From Streptomyces sp. TS71-3 (lineage in GTDB: Bacteria; Actinomycetota; Actinomycetes; Streptomycetales; Streptomycetaceae), in contig NZ_BNEL01000001.1 of NCBI RefSeq assembly GCF_018327685.1, positions 2,604,001 to 2,668,000 of the forward strand: a stretch of 64,000 bases of DNA. Direction: 5' to 3'. Below, one piece after another: positions 25,921 to 34,397 of this stretch. A program made the translations under genes and the position numbers. Below the pieces are notes generated by a model. That model made no database searches. It was given only the letters and a program-made list of their open reading frames with translations, and was not told the origin of the DNA. Each line of letters begins with the position of its first letter. Positions within the stretch are counted from its first letter, which is position 1.

Positions 25921-26135
25921 TCGCCTGATCACGTGAAGTGCCACCGGCCCGCAGCCGCCGACGAAACGTGAGGGGACGCGGGGGGATGTGCGCGCGCAGC
26001 GGCCGGTGCCAAGTGCCGGGTTACTCGGCGACGTACTGCGCGGCACCGGACCGAGCACGTACATCCCCCCGCGGCCCCGCCCCACGACGAGACACCGGGC
26101 GACGCGACGCGATGCGACCCGCACCCGAGTCCGCG

Positions 26136-27014
26136 TCAGACCCCCGCCACCCGCGACCCTTCAGACCGATGCACCCCAGCGTGTGCCGCCTCAATGACCT
26201 CCGCGAGCACGCCCGGCTGCGACAGGAACGGCGAGTGCGACGAGTCGATCTCCACGACCTCCGTCGGCTCACCGGAAACCGCGTCGACGTCCCGGATCAT
26301 GAGGCGCTGCAACGCAGGCCGTATCGCGTTGTCCCTGGAGCAGACGACATAGCTGTGCGGGACCGCCCCGAACCGCTCGGCGGTCACCCTGATCTGCTCG
26401 AAGCCGACACGAGCAGGCGCATCTGCGGTCAGCAGGGAGATAGCAGCCTCAGCGGTCGCGTCATCCACGTCGTTGTAGAACGCCTCCCGAATAGCAGCCC
26501 GACGATCACCGTCCCCCGCGTCGTACCGCAGCGCACCAACCGACAGAGGATCCGCCGAGAGCCCACCTACCACCATCTCTCCCGCGTTCTCCGGCAGAAA
26601 GGTGTACTCCGCCTGCGACTTCCCCCCGACCGGAGCGAACGCCGCCACGTACATGAGCTCGGCGAACAACTCCGGCGCCTGCTCGGCAGCGGCAGTCGCC
26701 ACGGTGCCGCCCGCACTGTGGGCCACCACCAGACACGGCCGCCCACCCCCGATCCGCCGCACCTGCTCGACCAGGCTCGTGGCGGCGGAGGACGCCGTGA
26801 TCCCGGCCACCGGCGACGGCTCCTCGGAGAACGCAGCGGAGTCGAACGGCCGCTGCCACCGGGACCGCGGCGAACAACTCTTCAACCCATGCCCGTCAAG
26901 ATCCACGGCAACCGACGCGACACCACGGCTGGCGAGTTCCTCGCTCACCAGGCTCCAGCACCAGCTTCCGTGCCAGAAACCGTGCACAAGGACAACGGGG
27001 GTCGTGGGGTGCAT
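26136..27014 (-). CDS. Alpha/beta hydrolase
   Basis: This 292-residue cytoplasmic protein has the oxyanion-hole motif VVLVHGFWHGSWCW at residues 7-20, a nucleophile elbow around Ser100 (VVAHSAGG), and a C-terminal His in EIDSSHSPFLSQPGVL. The acid is probably in the VVCSRDNAIRPALQ strand. The ATG at 27014 is preceded by AAAGAGGAGAGC, an excellent ribosome site, so the 10-residue longer form is unlikely. It resembles the esterase/salicylate-esterase-like group of plant and Streptomyces hydrolases. It is divergent from an MmyB-type XRE regulator, a very common pairing in Streptomyces, so the regulator probably controls this gene. The substrate is unknown. Confidence 0.9.
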   Translation of the reverse strand: MHPTTPVVLVHGFWHGSWCWSLVSEELASRGVASVAVDLDGHGLKSCSPRSRWQRPFDSAAFSEEPSPVAGITASSAATSLVEQVRRIGGGRPCLVVAHSAGGTVATAAAEQAPELFAELMYVAAFAPVGGKSQAEYTFLPENAGEMVVGGLSADPLSVGALRYDAGDGDRRAAIREAFYNDVDDATAEAAISLLTADAPARVGFEQIRVTAERFGAVPHSYVVCSRDNAIRPALQRLMIRDVDAVSGEPTEVVEIDSSHSPFLSQPGVLAEVIEAAHAGVHRSEGSRVAGV

Positions 27015-27158
27015 GCTCTCCTCTTTCGTTCTCGCAGCGACCATCTGGTCTCAACGGGAACGTAAGGCCGAGCGACAACCCGCGAAATAGCTCAGCCACG
27101 TACGAACGAGCGGTGGATAAAACGGGCGCCACCAGGCGCCGCACAGGAAAGTGCGAGA

Positions 27159-28145
27159 ATGCACCCCGTGAAGCACCCTCCCGGCCCGGCCCACGCCCCG
27201 ACCGCCGACGCGGCCCCCGACGCGGCCCCGGACGCGGCCCCGGACGCGGCCCCGGACTGGAGGCCCACCCCGGGAACCCAGCCGACGGACCGCGTCCAGC
27301 TGGGGGAGTTCCTCCGCCGCCGCCGCGAGACCCTGCGCCCGGAGGACCTCGGCCTCACCCCCGGAGCCCGGCGCCGCACCCCCGGCCTGCGCCGCGACGA
27401 GGTGGCGGCGATGGCGAACATGTCCACGGCCTACTACGAGAGCCTTGAGCAGGCACGCGGCCCCCAGCCGTCGCCCTCGATACTCGCGGGCCTCGTCACA
27501 GCCCTCCGCCTGACACCGGACGAACGCCGCCACGTGTACCTGCTGGCCGGCCAGGCACCGCCGACCCCGGCCGAGGCCCCGGACTACGTGGACCCGGGCC
27601 TGTCGTACACCCTGGACGCGCTGGCGACCACGACACCGGCGCTCATCACCGACGACCTGGCGACCGTCGTGGCACAGAACCCCCTGAACATCGCACTCTT
27701 CGGAACGTTCACGGACAGACCCGGCCACGAGGGAAACCTGACCTGGCACTGGTTCACCTCCCCCCACTGGCGCTCCGTACTGCGCTCGGCGTCACCGCAG
27801 GAGGAAGAGGCGACCAGCCTGTCGTACGTGGCCGACCTCAGAGCCACGGCGACCCAGCGCGGCCACGACCCGGCAGCCACGGCACTCGTCTCGGACCTGC
27901 GCGAAGCCAGCGCGGAGTTCGCCGAGATGTGGGACCAGCACAGGGTGTCGACGCTGCACTGCTCGGTGAAATCCGTGCTCAACGACCAGGTGGGCCGCCT
28001 CGACCTGGACTGCGTAGTCCTGGCCAGCCCGCAGTCCCGGCAACGCCTTCTCATGCTCCAACCGGTACAGGGCACGGAGACCACGAACCGCCTGAACCGC
28101 CTCCACCTGCTGATCAGCGACAGGCAGCCCACCACCACACCCTGA
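27159..28145 (+). CDS. XRE-family transcriptional regulator with MmyB-like ligand domain
   Basis: This 328-residue protein has an Ala/Pro/Asp-rich leader with four DAAP repeats, then a helix-turn-helix (LGEFLRRRRETLRPEDLGLTP and TPGLRRDEVAAMANMSTAYYESLEQ). The C-terminal MmyB-like PAS-fold domain has ALITDDLATVVAQNPLNIALFG, NLTWHWFTSP and SADLRA-type helices. The actual start may lie after the repeats, as GTG codons are near, but the ATG at 27159 is kept. The intergenic region with the divergent hydrolase is 144 bases and should hold both promoters. The C-terminal domain of these regulators is thought to bind a fatty-acid-like or other small ligand. Confidence 0.9.
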   Translation: MHPVKHPPGPAHAPTADAAPDAAPDAAPDAAPDWRPTPGTQPTDRVQLGEFLRRRRETLRPEDLGLTPGARRRTPGLRRDEVAAMANMSTAYYESLEQARGPQPSPSILAGLVTALRLTPDERRHVYLLAGQAPPTPAEAPDYVDPGLSYTLDALATTTPALITDDLATVVAQNPLNIALFGTFTDRPGHEGNLTWHWFTSPHWRSVLRSASPQEEEATSLSYVADLRATATQRGHDPAATALVSDLREASAEFAEMWDQHRVSTLHCSVKSVLNDQVGRLDLDCVVLASPQSRQRLLMLQPVQGTETTNRLNRLHLLISDRQPTTTP

Positions 28146-28204
28146 AGCGCAAGCACCGCCGCCCCCTTACGGTCACCCTCAGGTAGGCGACCTCACGGTC
28201 ACCC

Positions 28205-29338
28205 TCAGGTCGGCAGCCGCCAGCAAGCACCGTCTGGCTCACCGAGCCACACCTTCTGGTCCCACTCGGTGACGGTCATTCCAAATGCCGTCTGGTCGGG
28301 TGAACCGGCCCCTTGCCATACCGCAAGCGCTTCCTCGACCTGGTCCCACAGCCGCAGGGGCCCGTCCTGGTGAACGGTCCAGCCGTCCCCGTCGGGCTCG
28401 GTCCACGCCTGCGAGCCGGTCGCCGCGTCGACCAGGACGACGCCGTTCTCCAGATGAGCCAACTCCGCGGACGGGGCCGCGAGTTGCGCCACGAAGTGGG
28501 CTGTCCAGTCATCCAGCAGCTCAGGGCTCACCAGGCTGGGCCGGGTATCACCGGCGTGCGGATAGAAGACGGGACGGGGCGGCCGTTCGTGCGAGCGGGC
28601 CAGCATGTAGGACACCTTGTCACCGGTGAAACGTCCGCGGGCCGTCCCCTCCTCATCCACATCGAGCCGGATCAGACCCGAGGCGAGCATCCAACCGCTG
28701 ATGGTGGTCGTGATGCTCCCCCCGTCCCGTAGCTGCCACAGCCACGACGGCGGGATGGTGCGCACGGCGCACGTGGCGACGATCGCGTCATAGTCGGCAC
28801 CGGGCTGGTGTCCGCGCATGCCATCACCCACGATGAGATGCGGATTCACGGCGGCAGCCCGCAGATGCCGCGAGGCCGCCGCAGCGAGCGCTTCGTCGTA
28901 CTCGATGGAATACACGGACTCCTCGCCGAGCCGGCGGCACATGATCGCGGTGGAGTACCCGGTGCCCGTTCCGATCTCCAGTACCTTGTCTCCCTCGCGG
29001 ATCTCGGCGAGTTCGAGCATCCGCAGGACGAGCGACGGCAGAGTGCTCGAAGAAGTGGGGCGCCCGGTCGTCGGACCCTGGGCGGACGCGGCGCTGAGGC
29101 CATCGACCTGAGTCACCCACGTGGTGTTCGCGTACACCATCCGGAGCCATTCCTCGTCGCCGAGCTGCTCGCGGCGTACGGGCTCCCACCGAGTGCCACG
29201 GGGACGGAACACCGCGCCGTCGAGGAAGAGCTCACGCGGCACGGCCTCGAACGCCGTCCACCAGGCCGCATCGGTCAGCCGGCCTTGCCCGGCAAGCTCT
29301 TCGGCCAGGCTCCGACGGAAGGAGCTGCTCTCGGTCAT
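28205..29338 (-). CDS. Graspetide-associated protein-L-isoaspartate O-methyltransferase-like enzyme
   Basis: This 377-residue protein has an N-terminal PIMT-like region (SLAEELAGQGRLTDAAWWTAF, PRELFLDG). A PIMT-type Ser-rich substrate loop follows (RPTSSSTLPSLV), then SAM motif I (VLEIGTGTGYSTA). The C-terminal extension of about 150 residues is longer than in ordinary repair PIMTs and matches enzymes found with ATP-grasp RiPP ligases. Its ATG overlaps the ligase stop as ATGA. In the graspetide fuscimiditide, such a methyltransferase methylates an Asp side chain in the cyclised peptide and so drives aspartimide formation. The same role is inferred here. The gene ends next to a duplicated ACGGTCACCCTCAGGT sequence (about 28168-28212). 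Confidence 0.88.
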   Translation of the reverse strand: MTESSSFRRSLAEELAGQGRLTDAAWWTAFEAVPRELFLDGAVFRPRGTRWEPVRREQLGDEEWLRMVYANTTWVTQVDGLSAASAQGPTTGRPTSSSTLPSLVLRMLELAEIREGDKVLEIGTGTGYSTAIMCRRLGEESVYSIEYDEALAAAASRHLRAAAVNPHLIVGDGMRGHQPGADYDAIVATCAVRTIPPSWLWQLRDGGSITTTISGWMLASGLIRLDVDEEGTARGRFTGDKVSYMLARSHERPPRPVFYPHAGDTRPSLVSPELLDDWTAHFVAQLAAPSAELAHLENGVVLVDAATGSQAWTEPDGDGWTVHQDGPLRLWDQVEEALAVWQGAGSPDQTAFGMTVTEWDQKVWLGEPDGACWRLPT

Positions 29339-30303
29339 CGGCGGTCCCTGACGGTGTCCTGGAGTCGGTCGGCGATGGCTGCGGTGATCTGACGTGTGAT
29401 GGAGTCAGGAAACCACGCGAACTGTCCATTCGGGTTGCACTCGTACCAATGCCACGCTCCGGTGGCGTCGAGCCCGAAGTCGAAGGCACCGCAGGTCAGC
29501 CCGAACTCCGTCAGATAGCCCTGGACGCCCCTCGCCACGTCAGGAGGGGTATCGACGAGGCGGTAGGCGAGGTCGTCGTAGTGCCGGCGCCAGTCCAGGC
29601 CCGGAGAACCGTCGATCCGCACGGCGAAGAGCAATTCACCCACGGCGGTGAGCCGGATGTCCGCAACCTTGTCGACGCGCTGCTGGAACAGGTGCATCGT
29701 GTGGCCCACCCCGTCGTCGAGATCCTCCGCCGCGACGTCTTCGACCCAGATGGTCAGGCCGTGCCCCCGTGGGTTCGCGTACTCGGTGTTGTACAACGGC
29801 TTGTAGACCGCTGGACCGTGCTCGCGGATGAATCGCCGTGCCTGTGCGACGTCGTTCGTCAGGAGAGTGGGCGGAACACGCAAGCCGCACCGCGCAGCCA
29901 TGGAAAGCTGGGCCGGCTTGTATTCAGCCGCCCGGTTGCGCCACGGATGGTTGACGTAGTGCGCTCCCGGGAGCGTCGTCAGAACACCACCCAGCCCGTA
30001 CCGCGATTGGTCAACGCACCAGCGTGCATCCTGGTCCTGAAGCCCCGGAGGGGCGGTGTAGGGTCCCGGCCGACGCCAGTAGACCGACCGCACACGGTCG
30101 AGTGCTGCCACTCGGGTCGCCGTCCGCACCTCCCCGGTAAGCCCGCTGCCATTCACACACGCGGCCACGGTGACGGAGCCCGGAAATTCGGCCGGGTCGA
30201 GCCGGACGACCGGCACCCCACGCCTGCCCAGCTCCTCGATGACGACGTCAGCGGTCGCATCGTCCAGCCGGGTGACGACGAGCACCGGCGCCGGCGTGGT
30301 CAA
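29335..30303 (-). CDS. ATP-grasp ribosomal peptide maturase (graspetide synthetase)
   Basis: This 322-residue protein belongs to the MvdD/TgmB-type ATP-grasp ligases. The N-terminal domain starts VLVVTRLDDATADVVIEELG. The family signature SVYWRRPGPY is followed by YVNHPWRNRAAEYKPAQLSMAARCGLRVP. ATP-grasp lysines are in GPAVYKPLYNT, and the metal/ATP site appears in the C-terminal WYECNPNGQFAWF. The start is TTG at 30303, overlapping the precursor stop codon, so translation is coupled. It should activate Asp/Glu side chains of the precursor as acyl phosphates and form esters with Thr/Ser or amides with Lys. The precursor and the PIMT-like enzyme are adjacent, so the cluster needs no other modifying enzyme. 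Confidence 0.92.
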   Translation of the reverse strand: MTTPAPVLVVTRLDDATADVVIEELGRRGVPVVRLDPAEFPGSVTVAACVNGSGLTGEVRTATRVAALDRVRSVYWRRPGPYTAPPGLQDQDARWCVDQSRYGLGGVLTTLPGAHYVNHPWRNRAAEYKPAQLSMAARCGLRVPPTLLTNDVAQARRFIREHGPAVYKPLYNTEYANPRGHGLTIWVEDVAAEDLDDGVGHTMHLFQQRVDKVADIRLTAVGELLFAVRIDGSPGLDWRRHYDDLAYRLVDTPPDVARGVQGYLTEFGLTCGAFDFGLDATGAWHWYECNPNGQFAWFPDSITRQITAAIADRLQDTVRDRR

Positions 30304-30551
30304 TCCGTGTCACCCTCCTGGTCGCCACCCTGATCCGGGTTGCCGTCCAGGGAGGTCTTGGTCCTCGTCTCCTTGGACGTCTCGGAACGCTTGTGCCGAT
30401 CCAGCGTCGGCACGCTGGAGTCATCCGGTCCGACCCATCGACCGGTCTGGCTCTCCGGATCGAGCACGACCGAGGTGGCAGGCAGCACGGCCGTCACGGG
30501 GAACGGTCTCATCCGGGTCGGTCCCCACGGTGTCGGGCTCTGCGTCGTCAC
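30300..30551 (-). CDS. Graspetide precursor peptide (ATP-grasp-modified RiPP, TIGR04186-like)
   Basis: This 83-residue precursor starts at GTG 30551, six bases after GGGAGG. The leader has the characteristic phrases TPWGPTRMRPFPVTAVLP and LDPESQTGRWVG, the recognition region of putative ATP-grasp-targeted RiPPs. The last third is rich in Thr/Ser/Lys (residues 55-67) and then in acids and glycine (from Asp69, ending GGDQEGDTD). Candidate ester donors are Thr64, Thr66 and Ser67. Candidate acceptors are Asp73, Asp77, Glu79, Asp81 and Asp83. Asp69-Gly70 is an attractive aspartimide site. The stop overlaps the ligase start. The linkage pattern is inferred from family knowledge. No dedicated exporter or protease is nearby. 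Confidence 0.88.
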   Translation of the reverse strand: MTTQSPTPWGPTRMRPFPVTAVLPATSVVLDPESQTGRWVGPDDSSVPTLDRHKRSETSKETRTKTSLDGNPDQGGDQEGDTD

Positions 30552-30821
30552 TGGAAACCTCCCTCGGGTCGAGCGGCCACCATCCAGTGTGGAGTTACCG
30601 TAGCGAGCCCGGAAGTTGCGCATAAGCCGCCTGACGCCTGGAACAGGCCAATCCGGATGTAGCGGGTCCTGTCGACTGCGGTCTCGTCCCGGGCCGTCGG
30701 TGATGGGGGACGTCGCGCAGTTTCTCGGGCCTCCTGTTGGGCGGTCCGCACTCCTCGTCACCTCCGATCCAGCACGGAGAACAACCGTCGCGAAAAACCG
30801 TCGCGACCCTCCCCGTTGTGC

Positions 30822-30865
30822 TTGACGGCCCGTCAATCGGTTCCTTCAATAAGGAAATCGATTTC
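30822..30865 (+). promoter_or_regulatory. Three adjacent palindromes upstream of the GH116 gene
   Basis: TTGACGGCCCGTCAA (30822-30836) is a perfect palindrome around one base. TTCCTT-CAAT-AAGGAA (30841-30856) is a perfect inverted repeat. GAAATCGATTTC (30854-30865) is a perfect 12-bp palindrome that overlaps it. They lie 50-93 bases before the GH116 start. They are good candidates for operators; the AT-rich CAATAAGGAAATCG segment may also be part of the promoter. The rest of the 30552-30914 gap shows nothing clear except the ribosome sites of its two flanking genes. Confidence 0.5.
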
Positions 30866-30914
30866 ATACATGTTCCGCACCCGCACCCGCCGCCGTAACG
30901 GAGAGGGGCCACCG

Positions 30915-33900
30915 ATGGCCGTCCGCACCACGGAAAGGGTCACCCGCACCTGCTGCGAGGGAACGTCCTGCGGCTGCACTCCCGGTACTCCCGGCGCTCC
31001 CGGTACTCCCGGCGCGCCCGGCGCCGCCCCCGGCACCCCCGTGCCCCTGGCCCGCCGCGCCTTCCTGGCGCTGGGCGCCGCCGCGGCCGTCACCCTCGGC
31101 CTGCCCCCGCGGAACGCGGTCGCCGTCCCCGCCGACAAGGGCCTCTCCAAGGGCCGGCTCGCCGCGTACGCGGCGCGAGGTGCCGCCACCCGCTACGGCA
31201 GCGCCGCCGCGCAGGCGAACATCGGGATGCCGGTCGGCGGCGCGGGCGCCGGGCAGGTCTACCTGTCCGGGGACGGCCGGCTCTGGCTCTGGGAGGTGTT
31301 CAACCCGGACAGCTTCCCCAACGGCGGCGCCGACTGGCAGGGCGTGCACTACGCGAACCCCCTGCCGCTGACCACGCCGCTGCGCACCGGGTTCGCGCTG
31401 CGCTGGAGCGGCGGAAGGAGAAGCGCGGGACCGGGAGCCGCCGGAATGGGAGACCCCGGCACGGGAAGCGCCGGAACCCGCACCCTGGACGGCGACGGCT
31501 TCAGAGACGTCACCTTCACCGGCCAGTACCCCATCGGCACGACCGAGTTCGCGGACCCCGCCGTCCCCGTCGCCGTCCGCCTCGACGCCTACTCCCCGTT
31601 CGTCCCCACCGCGGCCGACGACTCCTCCCTCCCGGCCACCGTCTTCGAGTACACCCTGCGCAACACCTCCGACCGCACCCTCGACGTCCAACTCCTCGGC
31701 CTCGCCGAGAACCCGGTGTGCCTGCGCAGCCGCAGGGAGCAGCCCACCGTGCTCGGCGCGCGGCGGTTCGACGCGGCCGGGGGCGGCACCGGCATCCAGC
31801 ACACCGCCCGTGCGGGCGACCCGAAACAGGACCCCCGCCCAGAAATCGTTTTCGAGGACTGGGAGCGCACCGACTACACCGGCTGGACGGTCTCCGGCAC
31901 CGCCTTCGGGCCGGGCCCGGTCACCGAGGCCGAGTGCCCCGACTACTTCCGGCGCGACGGCGCCCTCGGGATCACCGGCACCCGCTTCGTCACGTCGCAC
32001 AACTTCCGTACCGGCGACAGCACGCAGGCAGACAACCAGCAGGGCACCCTGACCAGCCGCCCGTTCACGATCGAGCGCGACTACGTCGTCGTCAACGTGG
32101 GCGGCGGCGCGCAGCCGGGCCGGGCCTGCGTCAACCTCGTCGTGGACGGCGAGGCCGTCGCCTCGTTCACCGGGCGGAACGCCGAGACGCTCACCGAGCA
32201 CACCTGGGACGTGCGCGCGCACGCGGGCAAGCAGGCCACGGTCGAGATCGTCGACCGGATGGCCGGCGGCTGGGGGCACATCAACTGCGACCGCATCCGG
32301 TTCACCGACACACCCGGTGGCAAACCGCTCGACCAGCTCACCGACGCCGGCACGTTCGCGCTCACCGCGTTCCACCCGGCGGCCACCGCCCGCCCCTCGC
32401 TGGCCGCCTGGGACACGCCCGCCGACTGGTTCGACGCCGCGGACGGACCCGCCGAGGCCGACGCCATGACGCGCGGCCTGGCCGGGTCGGTCACCGTGCC
32501 CGTGCGGCTCGCGCCGGGCGAGTCCGAGACCGTGCGGTACGCGCTGACCTGGCACTTCGACCTGGTGAACCGCGGCCTCTTCGCGCAGCTCGACGGCGCG
32601 GCCACGCTCCGCAGGCACTACGGCACCCGGTTCGCCGACGCCCGCGCGGTCGCCGCGCTGCTCGGCACCCGCGGCGACGAACTGTCCGCGGCGACCCGCG
32701 AGTTCGTCCGCACCTGGTACACCGACTCCACGCTGCCGCACTGGTTCCTGGAACGCACCCTGGCGCCCGCCTCCACGCTGGCCACCAGTACCGTGCACCG
32801 TTTCGACAACGGCCGCTTCTACGCGTTCGAGGGCCTGTACTGCTGCGACGGCACCTGCACCCACGTCTGGAACTACGCCCAGTCCGTCGCCCGGCTCTTC
32901 CCCGAGCTGGAGCGCGACACGCGCGAGCGCGTCGACTTCGGTGTCGGCTTCCACGCGGACACCGGTGCCGTCGACTACCGCGGCGAGTACGGCCGGGCGG
33001 TCGCGCACGACGGCCAGTGCGGCACCATCCTGCGGGCCTGCCGCGAGCACCAGATGGCGCCGGACGACGCCTTCCTCACCCGCGTCTGGCCCCGCGTGAA
33101 GAAGGCCACCGAGTTCCTGATCGGCGAGGACGGCGCGGGCGGCGCGGGCAACGGAGACGGGAACGGAGCCGAGAACGGGAACGGAGACGGGAACGGAGCC
33201 GCGGGCGGGACAGACGCGGCGGCGGACGGCATCCTGGAGGGCCGCCAGTACAACACCCTCGACTCCGCCTGGTACGGCGAGATCCCCTGGATCAGCGGCC
33301 TGTACGTGGCCGCTCTCCACGCCGCCGCGCTGATGGCGGACGACATGGGCGACGACTCGTTCGCGACCCGCTGCCGGACCCTCGCCGCCTCCGGCACCGC
33401 CCAGCTCGGCGACAAGCTCTGGAACGAGAGGTACGGCTACTTCGAGCAGCACGTCGACCCGGCCCACGCGGACGCGATCAACGTAGGCCGCGGCTGCCAC
33501 CTCGACCAGATGTTCGGGCAGACATACGCGTTCCAGCTCGGGCTGCCGCGGGTGTTCCCCGAGGCCAAGGCGCGCACGGCGCTCGCCGGCATGTTCCGCA
33601 ACAACTTCCTGCCGGACGCGCAGGCGTACAAGGAGACCTCGGGCATCCAGGGCGGACGGGTCTACAGCACCGCGGGCGAGGCGGGAACGCTGCTGTGCAC
33701 CTGGCCCTTCGGCGGCGCCGACACCGCGCCGGGCAGCGGCGACCCCACCTTCATCGGCTACTTCAACGAGGTGTGGACGGGCGTCGAGTACCAGTTCGCG
33801 GCGCAGTTGATGGCCGAGGGCATGGTGGACGAGGCGCTGGCGGTGACCCGTGCCGTGCACGACAGGTACGGCGCCGGCAAGCGCAACCCGTACAACGAGA

Positions 33901-34397
33901 TCGAGTGCTCGGACCACTACGCCCGCGCGATGATGAGCCACGCCGTCTACCTCGCCGCGACCGGCTACGAGTACCACGGCCCGCGCGGCCACCTCGGCTT
34001 CGCGCCGAAGCTGGCGCCGGACGACTTCGCCGCGGCGTTCACGGCGGCGGAGGGCTGGGGCCTGTACCGGCAGCGGCGCACCGCCGCGCACGGTGCCACC
34101 AGCGAGATCGAGGTACGGTACGGGCGGCTGCGGCTGGCGTCGTTCGCCACGGAGTTGCGCGGGGGCGGCACGGCGAGCGGCGGGGGAACGGCGAGCGGCG
34201 GCGGTACCGGCGGGGGATCCGCCGGCGGGGGCGACGCACGCCCGCCGCGGACCTCCGTCGAGCGGATCACCCGCGCCGGGCGCCCCGTCTCCCTGCCCGG
34301 CCACCGCACCACGGTCACCGGCACCCGCGCCCTGGTCACGCTCTCCGCTCCGGTCACCCTGGAGCGCGGCGACCGTCTGGTGGTGACGTTCCGTTGA
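30915..34397 (+). CDS. Secreted GH116 family glycoside hydrolase (glucosylceramidase-like) with inserted binding module
   Basis: This 1160-residue protein starts at ATG 30915 after GAGAGGGGCC. A Cys-rich and collagen-like GxP leader (CGCTPGTPGAPGTPGAPG) comes before a Tat-like signal (PLARRAFLALGAAAAVTLG, arginines at 47-48), so it should be exported folded. The GH116 N-terminal beta-domain begins near IGMPVGGAGAGQVYLSGDG. Within it is an insert (about residues 290-440) starting FEDWERTDYTGWTVSGTAFG that looks like a levanase-type carbohydrate-binding beta-sandwich. The catalytic alpha/alpha barrel carries GTCTHVWNYAQSVARLFPELE, YNTLDSAWYGEIPWISGLY and NPYNEIECSDHYARAM. A Gly/Ala/Asn-rich linker interrupts it near residue 760. 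Family members cleave beta-glucosides, beta-xylosides or beta-N-acetylglucosaminides. It is coupled to a G3E GTPase gene by a TTGA overlap. Confidence 0.88.
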   Translation: MAVRTTERVTRTCCEGTSCGCTPGTPGAPGTPGAPGAAPGTPVPLARRAFLALGAAAAVTLGLPPRNAVAVPADKGLSKGRLAAYAARGAATRYGSAAAQANIGMPVGGAGAGQVYLSGDGRLWLWEVFNPDSFPNGGADWQGVHYANPLPLTTPLRTGFALRWSGGRRSAGPGAAGMGDPGTGSAGTRTLDGDGFRDVTFTGQYPIGTTEFADPAVPVAVRLDAYSPFVPTAADDSSLPATVFEYTLRNTSDRTLDVQLLGLAENPVCLRSRREQPTVLGARRFDAAGGGTGIQHTARAGDPKQDPRPEIVFEDWERTDYTGWTVSGTAFGPGPVTEAECPDYFRRDGALGITGTRFVTSHNFRTGDSTQADNQQGTLTSRPFTIERDYVVVNVGGGAQPGRACVNLVVDGEAVASFTGRNAETLTEHTWDVRAHAGKQATVEIVDRMAGGWGHINCDRIRFTDTPGGKPLDQLTDAGTFALTAFHPAATARPSLAAWDTPADWFDAADGPAEADAMTRGLAGSVTVPVRLAPGESETVRYALTWHFDLVNRGLFAQLDGAATLRRHYGTRFADARAVAALLGTRGDELSAATREFVRTWYTDSTLPHWFLERTLAPASTLATSTVHRFDNGRFYAFEGLYCCDGTCTHVWNYAQSVARLFPELERDTRERVDFGVGFHADTGAVDYRGEYGRAVAHDGQCGTILRACREHQMAPDDAFLTRVWPRVKKATEFLIGEDGAGGAGNGDGNGAENGNGDGNGAAGGTDAAADGILEGRQYNTLDSAWYGEIPWISGLYVAALHAAALMADDMGDDSFATRCRTLAASGTAQLGDKLWNERYGYFEQHVDPAHADAINVGRGCHLDQMFGQTYAFQLGLPRVFPEAKARTALAGMFRNNFLPDAQAYKETSGIQGGRVYSTAGEAGTLLCTWPFGGADTAPGSGDPTFIGYFNEVWTGVEYQFAAQLMAEGMVDEALAVTRAVHDRYGAGKRNPYNEIECSDHYARAMMSHAVYLAATGYEYHGPRGHLGFAPKLAPDDFAAAFTAAEGWGLYRQRRTAAHGATSEIEVRYGRLRLASFATELRGGGTASGGGTASGGGTGGGSAGGGDARPPRTSVERITRAGRPVSLPGHRTTVTGTRALVTLSAPVTLERGDRLVVTFR

